A stretch of 64,000 bases of DNA from Polaribacter sp. Q13 (lineage in GTDB: Bacteria > Bacteroidota > Bacteroidia > Flavobacteriales > Flavobacteriaceae). The notes under the pieces were generated by a model, which was not told the origin of the DNA, made no database searches, and saw nothing but the letters and a program-made list of their open reading frames with translations. The position numbers were made by a program, and so were the translations under genes. The DNA is taken from NCBI RefSeq assembly GCF_016858305.2, contig NZ_CP074436.1:206001-270000 (forward strand), read 5' to 3'. The stretch's first letter is position 1; each line of letters begins with the position of its first letter. Below are positions 8,915 through 16,466 of the stretch, in pieces.

Positions 8915-9784
8915 TTGAAAAACATTCCAAACATAGCCTTTCAAGGAAAAGATCGTAAAAGCATTTTTGAGCTTTTAAACTTATCAGATTTATTTGAAAG
9001 GTTAGATAGCATTGAAGATCATGAACCAAGGCAACCACATAGAATTGCATTTTTTGCCTTGCTAATTGTTACAAAGGGAACTGGCACTCATCAGATAGAT
9101 TTAAAGGATTATAAGGTTGAAGAAGGTACAGTTCTTAAAATAGCGAAAGGGCAAGTGCATTCTTTTCAAAGAAATGCAACATACCAAGGTTTTTTAATAA
9201 TTTTTACAGAAGAGTTTCTGATGAATTATTTCTCTAAATCTTCTATTAATTTAATTTCTAATTTATACAATTACCATTTGTCTTCTCCTGTATTTAAAAA
9301 TAAAATAGACAATGAGATTCTAATACATCAACTGCAATCGGAAATTGCACTAGAGAATAGTTTTGCGCATCGTAATATTATGGCGGCGTTTCTAGATTTG
9401 TATTTATTAAAGTTAGAACGTAAATCTCCTGATAATTACATTCCAAAAAACAAGTCGAAACAGTTTTATACTTTTGATCAGTTTAAAAGTTTGGTAGAGA
9501 ATAATTTTACAAAAACCAGAAATGTAAAAGACTACGCCAATTTATTATTTATTTCTACCAAAACGTTAAATAGTGCCGTAAAAGAATTTACCTTAAACAC
9601 GGCTAAAAACTTTATTGATGATTATGTTGTCTTAGAAATAAAGCGAGATATGATGAGTACCAACAAAAGCTTAAAAGAAATTGCATTTGATACTGGCTTT
9701 GATGAGGTTACTAATTTTACAAAGTTTTTTAAAAAGAAAATGAAGGTAAGTCCGAAAGAATTTAAAAATCAGCAGTTTTTTTAA
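8915..9784 (+). CDS. AraC-family transcriptional regulator, candidate activator of the ergothioneine region
   Basis: A 289-residue regulator with an N-terminal cupin-like sensor (about residues 45-110, containing the GTGTHQIDLKDY and GQVHSF signatures) and a C-terminal AraC double helix-turn-helix (about 185-285; KEIAFDTGFDEVTNFTKFFKK). It starts with TTG; no in-frame ATG precedes the sensor domain and a consensus promoter lies 36 bp upstream. It reads toward four transcription units that share operator-like repeats at fixed distance from their promoters. That makes it the obvious candidate activator (inference). The inducer is unknown. Confidence 0.85.
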   Translation: MKNIPNIAFQGKDRKSIFELLNLSDLFERLDSIEDHEPRQPHRIAFFALLIVTKGTGTHQIDLKDYKVEEGTVLKIAKGQVHSFQRNATYQGFLIIFTEEFLMNYFSKSSINLISNLYNYHLSSPVFKNKIDNEILIHQLQSEIALENSFAHRNIMAAFLDLYLLKLERKSPDNYIPKNKSKQFYTFDQFKSLVENNFTKTRNVKDYANLLFISTKTLNSAVKEFTLNTAKNFIDDYVVLEIKRDMMSTNKSLKEIAFDTGFDEVTNFTKFFKKKMKVSPKEFKNQQFF

Positions 9785-9789
9785 TTCCT

Positions 9790-9850
9790 ATATTTACCAT
9801 TATTACCTTAAGATTTACCTTTCTCATAAAAGAGTTTTATAGCAACTTTG
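9790..9850 (+). promoter_or_regulatory. operator and promoter of MoaF-like gene (TTTACC boxes 21 bp apart)
   Basis: Box 1 is ATATTTACCAT at 9790-9800 and box 2 AGATTTACCTTT at 9811-9822; the two TTTACC cores start 21 bp apart. The -7 box CAACTTTG is at 9843-9850, its TTTG starting 54 bp after the first core. Box 2 falls over the -33 region, as expected for a class II activator site. Confidence 0.65.
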
Positions 9851-9874
9851 TATTAAATTTAAAACTCAAAAAAG

Positions 9875-10324
9875 ATGAAAGCAAAATTAATTACTTTATT
9901 ATGTCTTGCACTATTTACAGTAGGACTTGGTTTTTCACAAAATGAACCAAAAGCAGAAAATAACTTCCAGTTTGGACAAGCTGAGCACCTTTTAGACGGG
10001 TATTCTTTTAATTTTCAATATCAAAATGGTGCTGGATTGCACATGGAATTTAAAGATGGAAAAGCAAAGTATCAATGGGTTGCTGGACCAAATAAAGGAA
10101 ATGGAAACGAGGACATTCCATACAGGTCAACAAAACTTGGAAACGACATGTATTTAGTGAATTGGCACGAAATAGGTTTAAAAGATTATTTAACCATTGT
10201 TTTTGATTTTGATAAAATGGTAATGCACAGTTCTATTATAGTTGGTTATCAAAATAAACCAGAAAGAACTTTAAGAACAGTGTTTACAAGTGGTATTATA
10301 GATCATTTAAAAAGACCTGAATAA
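9875..10324 (+). CDS. exported MoaF-like (calycin-fold) protein
   Basis: A 149-residue protein with a signal peptide (hydrophobic stretch at residues 4-18, probable cleavage after GFSQ). The mature part resembles MoaF N-terminal-like domains, small lipocalin-like barrels that bind or act on small ligands: LLDGYSFNFQYQNG, then MYLVNWHEIGLKDYLT, then a FDFDKM hairpin. It is expected in the periplasm or outside the cell. The ligand is unknown. It has its own promoter with the TTTACC operator, placing it with the ergothioneine-region regulon. Confidence 0.7.
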   Translation: MKAKLITLLCLALFTVGLGFSQNEPKAENNFQFGQAEHLLDGYSFNFQYQNGAGLHMEFKDGKAKYQWVAGPNKGNGNEDIPYRSTKLGNDMYLVNWHEIGLKDYLTIVFDFDKMVMHSSIIVGYQNKPERTLRTVFTSGIIDHLKRPE

Positions 10325-10366
10325 GTTTCAGAATAATAGAAGCAATTACTTCTTATCAATATATCT

Positions 10367-10408
10367 AATCTGATAAATTCCATTTGGTGTTTATCAGATT
10401 TTTTTTGC
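10367..10408 (+). terminator. intrinsic terminator after MoaF-like gene
   Basis: Perfect 11-bp stem AATCTGATAAA/TTTATCAGATT at 10367-10377 and 10390-10400, followed by seven more T. It isolates the MoaF-like gene from the next unit. Confidence 0.85.
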
Positions 10409-10440
10409 ATTATAGAATTTCGTTTAATTTCTTAGGGGTC

Positions 10441-10501
10441 ATATTTACCATTTTTAAGTATCTTTTGATAAAAACAATTGTATGGAATCTTATCAAATTT
10501 G
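10441..10501 (+). promoter_or_regulatory. operator and promoter of O-methyltransferase gene
   Basis: Box 1 is ATATTTACCAT, core at 10444-10449. The -7 box CAAATTTG is at 10494-10501, its TTTG 54 bp after the core. The second box expected at 10465 is poorly conserved here (CTTTTGATAAAA). Confidence 0.55.
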
Positions 10502-10522
10502 CAGTACTAAATAACTAAACCT

Positions 10523-11152
10523 ATGATAATTGAACAATCGAATAAAATAAACGTGATACTAAATCAATTATTTAATGATTCAAAGAACGATCAATTTAAA
10601 ATAATGAAAGGTTTGGCAAAAAGTGCTTTTAGATCAATTCAACCTATAGATTTTAAAGATGTTTATTTGTCCATATCAAAAGAACAAGGAACAGAATTAG
10701 TAGCACTTATTAAAGAAAACAACTTAAAAAATATTGTTGAATTCGGCACATCTTTCGGGATTTCTACTCTTTTCTTAGCACAAGGAATACTTGAAACGAA
10801 GGGTAAAATTATTACAACAGAATTAATTGAATCTAAAGCAAAAAGAGCCACCGATAACTTTAAAAACGCAGGTGTTTTAAACCTTTTAGATGTAAGAATT
10901 GGTAATGCAATGGAAACCTTAAAAGGGCATGATGAACCTATAGATTTATTATTTTTAGATGGTTGGAAGGATTTGTATTTACCATTATTCAATATGCTTG
11001 CACCTAACTTTCATAAGCAAACAATTATTTATGTTGATAATGCAAATATGGCAGCATCTAAAGCGTTTTTAAAAGTAATTGCTGAAACCGATACATATGA
11101 ATTAGAATCTAAATTTGGAGGAAAAGTAGTCTTAATATCAATAAAGGAATAA
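10523..11152 (+). CDS. SAM-dependent O-methyltransferase-like protein
   Basis: A 209-residue class I methyltransferase resembling the family 3 (catechol/caffeoyl-CoA type) O-methyltransferases. Motif I is IVEFGTSFGIST near residue 72, followed by the acidic TTEL for ribose binding and LLFLDGW at the metal or catalytic region. The expected second metal ligands are not obvious, so the substrate cannot be named. It has its own promoter with the shared TTTACC box, 93 bp before the ergothioneine operon, and may methylate a product of that pathway or an unrelated metabolite. Confidence 0.7.
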   Translation: MIIEQSNKINVILNQLFNDSKNDQFKIMKGLAKSAFRSIQPIDFKDVYLSISKEQGTELVALIKENNLKNIVEFGTSFGISTLFLAQGILETKGKIITTELIESKAKRATDNFKNAGVLNLLDVRIGNAMETLKGHDEPIDLLFLDGWKDLYLPLFNMLAPNFHKQTIIYVDNANMAASKAFLKVIAETDTYELESKFGGKVVLISIKE

Positions 11153-11165
11153 CAACACATTTCTC

Positions 11166-11225
11166 ATATTTACCATAGAGAACCCTAGATTTACCTTTTA
11201 TAATTAAGAGATAATTAGACCTTTG
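11166..11225 (+). promoter_or_regulatory. operator and promoter of ergothioneine operon
   Basis: Box 1 is CATATTTACCAT (core 11169-11174) and box 2 AGATTTACCTTT (core 11190-11195), cores 21 bp apart. The -7 box GACCTTTG is at 11218-11225, its TTTG starting 53 bp after the first core. It is nearly identical to the operator before the MoaF-like gene. Confidence 0.65.
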
Positions 11226-11245
11226 TAAACTATAAAACAAATATT

Positions 11246-11443
11246 ATGAGTCAAGTAGCAATTTGCCCAACATGTGGCAGCAATTCAAAAATAAAAGAAA
11301 AAGAAGGAAATACTATTTATACGGCAGTAAAAGATGATGAAGCCTTCAAAAAAATAGGTCAGTTGAAAAAAGCGATGGAGAAATTTAAGCTAAAAGCAGA
11401 AACTTTAGAAAAAGAATTAGTTGCTTTAAAAGCAAATCTATAG
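11246..11443 (+). CDS. small zinc-knuckle coiled-coil protein, function unknown
   Basis: A 65-residue protein with one CPTCG knuckle at residues 7-11, then from about residue 30 a charged heptad-like helix ending in KELVALKANL. A single knuckle may bind zinc only as a dimer. First gene of the ergothioneine operon, 4 bp before the next gene. Unknown; possibly a scaffold or redox-sensing adaptor (guess). Confidence 0.65.
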   Translation: MSQVAICPTCGSNSKIKEKEGNTIYTAVKDDEAFKKIGQLKKAMEKFKLKAETLEKELVALKANL

Positions 11444-11447
11444 CACT

Positions 11448-11828
11448 ATGAATATAGAGGAAAATAAAAAGAATGCTATTGCTTTTTACAAAATGGCTTA
11501 TGAAGGGAATCCTACAAAAGCTGTTGCGTTATATGTAGGTGAAAATTATATTCAACACAACCCAATGGTAGGAGATGGACCGCAAGCTTTTATTGATTAT
11601 TTTGATAGAATGCAAAAGGAATTTCCGGTTAAAACGATTGAGTTTGTAAGAGCAATATCCGAAGGAGATTTGGTTGCCTTACACACCTATCAAGAATGGC
11701 CAGACAACGATAATTATGTGACCATGGATTTTTTTAGGTTTGATAAAAACGGTAAAATAGTAGAACATTGGGACAGCATTCAACAAGTACCAAAAGAAGC
11801 TTTGAACAATAATACCATGTACAAATAA
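11448..11828 (+). CDS. NTF2-like/SnoaL-like protein
   Basis: A 126-residue alpha+beta cone protein of the NTF2-like superfamily. Recognisable parts are the Y..NYIQHNPMVGDGPQAF stretch, LVALHTYQEWP, and FFRFDKNGKIVEHWDSIQQ, all typical of the SnoaL-like polyketide cyclase/isomerase group. Members are either small enzymes or ligand-binding proteins. The stop codon overlaps the next start by one base (TAATG), so it is translationally coupled inside the ergothioneine operon. No member of this family is a standard ergothioneine enzyme. Confidence 0.8.
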   Translation: MNIEENKKNAIAFYKMAYEGNPTKAVALYVGENYIQHNPMVGDGPQAFIDYFDRMQKEFPVKTIEFVRAISEGDLVALHTYQEWPDNDNYVTMDFFRFDKNGKIVEHWDSIQQVPKEALNNNTMYK

Positions 11829-12457
11829 TGAAAGCAATAAAAAAGAATTACGGTTGGGTAATTGTTGCTATTCTAGCACTATTACCAATGCTTGTAATCA
11901 TCAATATGTTTGATCTAGATCTGTCTAATGGATTTTCTCTTTCTTTGATAGAAGGCAAAGGCGCTGACGGAAAAACGACTTTAGAAATGTTGTATCATGT
12001 TTCTGGTGAGTTTGCCATCCGTTGGATGACGGCCGTATTAACATTAACTCCGGTTTTTATCATTTTTGGTGTAATGAACCTATTTGTCCGTCAGGCAATG
12101 GGAATTGCAACAGCTGTTTGGAGTTTTCTGTATTTTATTATTTTTATTTGGGCAGAAGGGTTTTTAGAAACTTTTACACAAGTTAATTATGTAGCCGGTT
12201 TTGTGGCAATATTAATATTAATTCCGTTGTTTTTTACTTCTAACAGAAAGTCGATGAAGTACCTAAAATCGAAATGGAAAAAATTACAAAGTTATGCGTA
12301 TGCGGCTATTTTCTTAAGCTTATTACACGTAGCTATTTTAGACAAAACATGGCTTATTTATGCCATAGTTGTTGGTATCGGTTTTATCATAAGAATTCCT
12401 TTTATCAAAAATAAGTTTATTACTAATAGACAAATTAGAAAAAGAGCTAAACTTTAA
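11828..12457 (+). CDS. MsrQ/ferric-reductase-like membrane protein lacking two expected heme histidines
   Basis: A 209-residue membrane protein with about six helices. It aligns by eye with MsrQ (YedZ), the heme membrane subunit that passes electrons to the methionine sulfoxide reductase MsrP: SGEFAIRWMTAVLTLTP matches the first conserved block and WKKLQSYAYAAIFLSLLH the last. MsrQ normally has a histidine in the LH of the middle helix, one in WKRLHRL and one in VLH. Here the first is Tyr102 (SFLYF), the second Gln154, and only His167 remains; the only other histidine is His57. Classic bis-heme binding therefore looks impaired. No msrP is present in the window. It sits 5 bp before egtB. Confidence 0.7.
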   Translation: MKAIKKNYGWVIVAILALLPMLVIINMFDLDLSNGFSLSLIEGKGADGKTTLEMLYHVSGEFAIRWMTAVLTLTPVFIIFGVMNLFVRQAMGIATAVWSFLYFIIFIWAEGFLETFTQVNYVAGFVAILILIPLFFTSNRKSMKYLKSKWKKLQSYAYAAIFLSLLHVAILDKTWLIYAIVVGIGFIIRIPFIKNKFITNRQIRKRAKL

Positions 12458-12462
12458 ATAAA

Positions 12463-13611
12463 ATGAAATTAGCAGAAAAATACAAACAAGTAAGATTAAA
12501 AACGACCACTTTTTGTAATCATCTAAATATAGAAGATTATGCTATTCAAGTAGTGCTATTTGCCAGCCCCCCAAAATGGCATTTAGCACATACTACTTGG
12601 TTTTTTGAAACCTTTATTTTAAAAGAATACGTAGCGGAGTACACCGAATTTAATGCGGATTTCAACTTTCTGTTTAATAGTTATTACAACAATGTTGGTA
12701 CTAGAATATTACAAGCAAACAGAGGTAATATGTCTCGGCCAAGTACCAATGAAATCTATGAATATCGTGCGTATGTAGATGCCAAAATGATTGCTTTTTT
12801 AAAGGATCTTTCTGACGAAAAAATAATAGATTTGGTTACTTTGGGGTTAAACCATGAGGAACAACATCAAGAATTATTAGTAACTGATGTGAAGTATATG
12901 TTAGGTCACAATCCTATTTTTCCAGTTTTTAATAGTGAGTACAATCTAGTAAAAGATAAAAATACTACAACAAAAAGCATACAAATAATTGCTGGAATTT
13001 ACGAAATTGGATACCAAGGAACAGACTTTTGTTACGATAATGAATTGGGCGTTCACAAAGTATATCTAGATGATTTTGAAATTGATAATCATTTGGTAAC
13101 CAATGGCGATTTTATAGAATTTATGGAATCTGGCGCCTATTCAGATTTTAATCTATGGTTAGATGAAGGTTGGTCTTGGGTGAATAAAAACAAAATTAAT
13201 TCTCCTTTATATTGGCATAAAATTGATGGAGAATGGCATTCTTACACGCTTGCAGGTATACAAAAAGTAGATACAGCTGCTATTTTGAGTCATATTAATT
13301 ATTACGAAGCCAATGCTTTTGCAGAATGGAAAGGAATGCGACTACCCACCGAATTTGAATGGGAAATTGCAGCCCAAAAATTAGATTGGGGAAAACGTTG
13401 GGAATGGACAAATAGTGCCTACTTGCCTTACCCAAGATTTAAAAAAGAAAATGGAGCGGTTGGAGAATACAATGGAAAATTTATGAGCAATAAAATGGTA
13501 TTGAGAGGTGCATCGGTAGCAACTTCTCAAGATCATAGCAGACCAACGTATCGTAACTTTTTTAACCCTACCGAAAGGTGGCAATTTACAGGAATTAGAT
13601 TAGCAAAATAA
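12463..13611 (+). CDS. egtB: ergothioneine biosynthesis sulfoxide synthase EgtB
   Basis: Non-heme iron enzyme that joins the sulfur of cysteine or gamma-glutamylcysteine to C2 of the hercynine imidazole. Residues 1-150 form a DinB-like domain with the three iron ligands: His43 in HLAHTTWFF and His131/His135 in HEEQHQE. The C-terminal half is a formylglycine-generating-enzyme-like fold ending in WQFTGIRLAK. At 382 residues it is a compact EgtB. No glutamate-cysteine ligase (egtA) or amidohydrolase (egtC) is nearby, which suggests direct use of cysteine (inference). No C-S lyase (egtE) is present, so that step must be supplied elsewhere. It is 2 bp from egtD. Confidence 0.92.
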   Translation: MKLAEKYKQVRLKTTTFCNHLNIEDYAIQVVLFASPPKWHLAHTTWFFETFILKEYVAEYTEFNADFNFLFNSYYNNVGTRILQANRGNMSRPSTNEIYEYRAYVDAKMIAFLKDLSDEKIIDLVTLGLNHEEQHQELLVTDVKYMLGHNPIFPVFNSEYNLVKDKNTTTKSIQIIAGIYEIGYQGTDFCYDNELGVHKVYLDDFEIDNHLVTNGDFIEFMESGAYSDFNLWLDEGWSWVNKNKINSPLYWHKIDGEWHSYTLAGIQKVDTAAILSHINYYEANAFAEWKGMRLPTEFEWEIAAQKLDWGKRWEWTNSAYLPYPRFKKENGAVGEYNGKFMSNKMVLRGASVATSQDHSRPTYRNFFNPTERWQFTGIRLAK

Positions 13612-13613
13612 AT

Positions 13614-14615
13614 ATGATTGAAATCGTTAAAAAGAAAGATAAAAAAGGACTTGCAAGCAGTTTAGAGATCAATGAAACCTTTAGAAATGATGTTGAAAAA
13701 GGTTTTCTAAGCAATCCAAAAACGCTTTCTTCAAAGTATTTTTATGATAAAAAAGGCGATGCCCTTTTTGTAGAAATAATGAATTTGCCTGAGTATTATT
13801 TAACACGTAGCGAATTAGATATATTCAAAAATAAAACGAAAGATTTAATAGATAGTTTTAAAATGCAAGTCGATTCTTATTTTGAATTGATAGAATTAGG
13901 CGCTGGAGATGGATTAAAAACAAAAGAACTATTAAAAAGTTTAACTACGCAAAATTACAATTTCGATTATTTTCCTATTGATATTTCTTCGAATGCTTTA
14001 GGTCAGTTGAAACAAGATTTAAATACTGAAATACCAAACTTGTCTGTAAAAACACAACAAGGAGATTATTTTGAAGTTTTAGATTCCTTGAAAAAGAGCA
14101 AACAGCCAAAAGTTATCTTGTTTTTGGGTTCTAATATTGGGAATATGACCGATGAACAGGCTGCAAAATTTATCTATAAACTAGGCGCAAATTTAAATCC
14201 GGGTGATAAATTGTTATTAGGCGTAGATTTGATAAAATCGAAAGAAATTGTGCTTCCGGCTTATGATGACAGCAAAGGAATAACTGCGGCGTTTAATTTG
14301 AATTTATTAGATAGAATCAACAATGAATTGGGTGGTGATTTTAACCTTAATCAATTTGAACATCAGCCAGAATATGACGAAAAAGAAGGCATTGCAAAGA
14401 GTTATATAGTTAGTACAGAAAATCAAACTGTAACCATTAAATCTATCGGTACATCTTATAGTTTTACCAAAGGAGAAAAAATTCATACGGAAATATCTAG
14501 AAAATATAATGATGAATTGATTCAACAAATTATAGCGAATACAGATTTTAGTATCGACACGAAAATTATGGATAGCAAAGCCTATTTTGCAGATTATATT
14601 TTAACTAGAAATTAA
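13614..14615 (+). CDS. egtD: L-histidine N-alpha-methyltransferase EgtD
   Basis: Methylates histidine three times to hercynine, the first ergothioneine step. The 333-residue protein shows the family signatures: SSKYFYDKKGDALF with the following MNLPEYYLTRSE near residues 42-65, SAM motif ELGAGDGLKT near residue 99, and LFLGSNIGNM corresponding to the family's pGSTIGN block. The length is usual for EgtD. It is fused to neither EgtB nor any other domain, unlike OvoA (ovothiol synthase), so ergothioneine is the expected product. Confidence 0.93.
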   Translation: MIEIVKKKDKKGLASSLEINETFRNDVEKGFLSNPKTLSSKYFYDKKGDALFVEIMNLPEYYLTRSELDIFKNKTKDLIDSFKMQVDSYFELIELGAGDGLKTKELLKSLTTQNYNFDYFPIDISSNALGQLKQDLNTEIPNLSVKTQQGDYFEVLDSLKKSKQPKVILFLGSNIGNMTDEQAAKFIYKLGANLNPGDKLLLGVDLIKSKEIVLPAYDDSKGITAAFNLNLLDRINNELGGDFNLNQFEHQPEYDEKEGIAKSYIVSTENQTVTIKSIGTSYSFTKGEKIHTEISRKYNDELIQQIIANTDFSIDTKIMDSKAYFADYILTRN

Positions 14616-14617
14616 AA

Positions 14618-15283
14618 ATGAGTAAAACGCAACTTGCCATATTAGGATTAGGAAGCAGATCTACTTTATATTATTTAGAGCAACTAAATAAGGTGTATAA
14701 TGCAAAAAACGGAGGATTTAGTACTTGTCCGTTTTTTTTATTAAACACAGATTTTGATACCATAAATCCGCTTTTACCAAATACTTCAGTGCAATTAGAT
14801 GCTGTTTTACAAGGCTATTTAGATCAAATTGAAGCCTTAGACGTTGCAGAATTATTAATTCCGAATATTACATTGCATGAAACGATAGACCGTTTAGAAC
14901 TTCAGAAAAACATCTTACATCCGTTGCCTTTATCAGTTTTAAAAATAAAAGAAATTGATGCTAAAAAAGTCGTGCTTTTTGGTTCTTTACATTCCATGAA
15001 ATCCAGTTATATCCGTTCTTATTTAGAATTAAATTCAATTGAAGTCCTGCTTCCAAGTTCAGAAGATATGGTGTTTATAGATGAGGTTAGAAAGCATATT
15101 TATAATACTACGGAAACCAAAGAAATCATCAATAAATACCATCAATTGATTAAAAAATACAGCGAAAATTATCCTGTGGTTCTTGGTTGTACAGAATTGT
15201 CAATCTTAAAACCTACAGACCAAAGAAATATTATAGATATGGCGGAACTTCAAATAGCAGCAGCGGTAAAAAACATTTTATAA
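14618..15283 (+). CDS. aspartate/glutamate racemase-like protein lacking the first catalytic cysteine
   Basis: A 221-residue member of the Asp/Glu/hydantoin racemase superfamily. Racemases use two cysteines, one in iPCNTxH and one in GCTE. Here the first motif reads IPNITLH, so Cys83 is Asn and the following Asn is Ile; the second, LGCTELSIL, keeps Cys191. A cofactor-free two-base racemisation is therefore unlikely. One-cysteine relatives include decarboxylases and isomerases of the superfamily. It lies 2 bp after egtD as the last gene of the operon, so it may act on an ergothioneine-pathway compound (inference), but no such role is established to my knowledge. Confidence 0.75.
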   Translation: MSKTQLAILGLGSRSTLYYLEQLNKVYNAKNGGFSTCPFFLLNTDFDTINPLLPNTSVQLDAVLQGYLDQIEALDVAELLIPNITLHETIDRLELQKNILHPLPLSVLKIKEIDAKKVVLFGSLHSMKSSYIRSYLELNSIEVLLPSSEDMVFIDEVRKHIYNTTETKEIINKYHQLIKKYSENYPVVLGCTELSILKPTDQRNIIDMAELQIAAAVKNIL

Positions 15284-15290
15284 AAGCTAA

Positions 15291-15350
15291 CTTTTACCAT
15301 TTTTAGTCGAAGATGTATCTATCGATTAATAAGTAACATTCGGATATTTG
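15291..15350 (+). promoter_or_regulatory. operator and promoter of NmrA-like gene
   Basis: Box 1 is CTTTTACCAT (core 15293-15298). Box 2 is AGATGTATCTAT at 15311-15322, matching AGATTTACCTTT at 9 of 12 positions, in the same 21-bp register. The -7 box GATATTTG is at 15343-15350, its TTTG 54 bp after the first core. Confidence 0.6.
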
Positions 15351-15381
15351 TAGTCTAAAATAAACCTATTAAAAAGATATT

Positions 15382-16230
15382 ATGAAAATAGCAGTAACAT
15401 CAGCAAGCGGAAAATTAGGAGCATCGATTGTAAGACACTTAATTAAAGCGATAGGAAAAGAAAATGTAATAGGAATTGCTCGTACACCTGAAAAAGCAGC
15501 CTATTTAGATGTAGAAATTAGAAAAGGAGATTATAACAATCGAGAAGATTTTGAAAAGGCATTGCAAGGAGTAGATGCAGTTCTTTTAGTTTCTGGAATG
15601 GATGATCCGAAGAAAAGAATTATACAACATAGAAATGTAATTGAAGCAGCTAAAAGCAACGGCGTTCAAAAAATAGTGTACACAAGTATTGTTGGTGCAG
15701 AAGAAAACAATGCATTTAGCCCTATTGTGCAAACAAATAGACAAACAGAAAAAGACGTTATCAATTCTGGTTTGGATTGGGTTATTGGAAGAAACGGTAT
15801 TTACATTGAACCGGATTTAGAATATATTGATACCTATGTGAAAGATGGTGAAATAAGAAATTGTGCAGGTGAAGGTAAATGTATGTATACAAGCAGAGAA
15901 GAATTAGGTTTTGCCTACTCAAAAATGCTTTTAGAAGAAAAACACAATGGTAGTACCTACAATTTAGTTGGAGAAGCAATTACTCAAAGTGAATTAGCTG
16001 CTTTAATAAACCAGGTTTATGAAACTAATTTAACCTATAATGCTGTTTCTGTTGATGCTTATGCCGCTGAACGAAAAGCAGCATTGGGCGATTTTATAGG
16101 AACTGTAATTGCCGGAATTTACGAAGGCATAAAAGAAGGGGCAAATGAGGTTCCTTCAGATTTTGAAAAAGCGACAGGTAGATTGCATCAATCTCCTTTA
16201 GAAATGATAAAAACTTTTAAAGGAATGTAG
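15382..16230 (+). CDS. NmrA-like NAD(P)H-binding oxidoreductase (QorB-type)
   Basis: A 282-residue atypical short-chain dehydrogenase. Residues 1-12 (MKIAVTSASGKL) form the Rossmann nucleotide loop GxxGxxG-like region, and IVYTSIVGAEEN with VIGRNGIYIEP is characteristic of the NmrA/HSCARG and QorB (NAD(P)H:quinone oxidoreductase 2) group. Members either reduce quinones or sense NADP(H) ratio. It has its own promoter with the TTTACC operator, and a perfect hairpin follows it. This makes it a probable redox-related member of the ergothioneine-region regulon. Confidence 0.82.
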   Translation: MKIAVTSASGKLGASIVRHLIKAIGKENVIGIARTPEKAAYLDVEIRKGDYNNREDFEKALQGVDAVLLVSGMDDPKKRIIQHRNVIEAAKSNGVQKIVYTSIVGAEENNAFSPIVQTNRQTEKDVINSGLDWVIGRNGIYIEPDLEYIDTYVKDGEIRNCAGEGKCMYTSREELGFAYSKMLLEEKHNGSTYNLVGEAITQSELAALINQVYETNLTYNAVSVDAYAAERKAALGDFIGTVIAGIYEGIKEGANEVPSDFEKATGRLHQSPLEMIKTFKGM

Positions 16231-16267
16231 AATAAGATAAAAGTAAGTAATCTGTTGTTATAAAGAA

Positions 16268-16302
16268 ATTGCGAAGTTTACAAAAGAAATAAACTTCGCA
16301 AT
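16268..16302. terminator. hairpin between convergent genes
   Basis: Perfect 13-bp stem ATTGCGAAGTTTA/TAAACTTCGCAAT with a 9-nt loop. There is no proper T tract on either side, so it is a weak terminator or a transcript-end stabiliser. Confidence 0.5.
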
Positions 16303-16355
16303 CATATATAGAATTTACATCCGTTTTTATGTTTTTCACTATAGTTAGCAAGTAG

Positions 16356-16461
16356 GTCTAGCCCTGATTGAAACGGCATCCTTTTTAGAGGTACGAAAAA
16401 AAGATATAGTCTTTCGACTTCGCTCAAGATAAATTTCAATCAGGAAAAAGCTTCTAAAAAG
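16356..16461 (+). repeat. composite intergenic repeat, copy B
   Basis: Near-identical to 8604-8710, including CGGCATCCTTTTTAGAGGTA and the TCTTTCGACTTCGCTCAAGA block. It ends 5 bp before the stop codon of the minus-strand cytidylyltransferase-like gene. Confidence 0.85.
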
Positions 16462-16466
16462 AATAT

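Noticed and set aside
12463..14615. EgtB and EgtD as a split OvoA (ovothiol) system
   Set aside because: OvoA is a single fused protein and EgtD motifs here match the N-alpha trimethylating type, so ergothioneine fits better.
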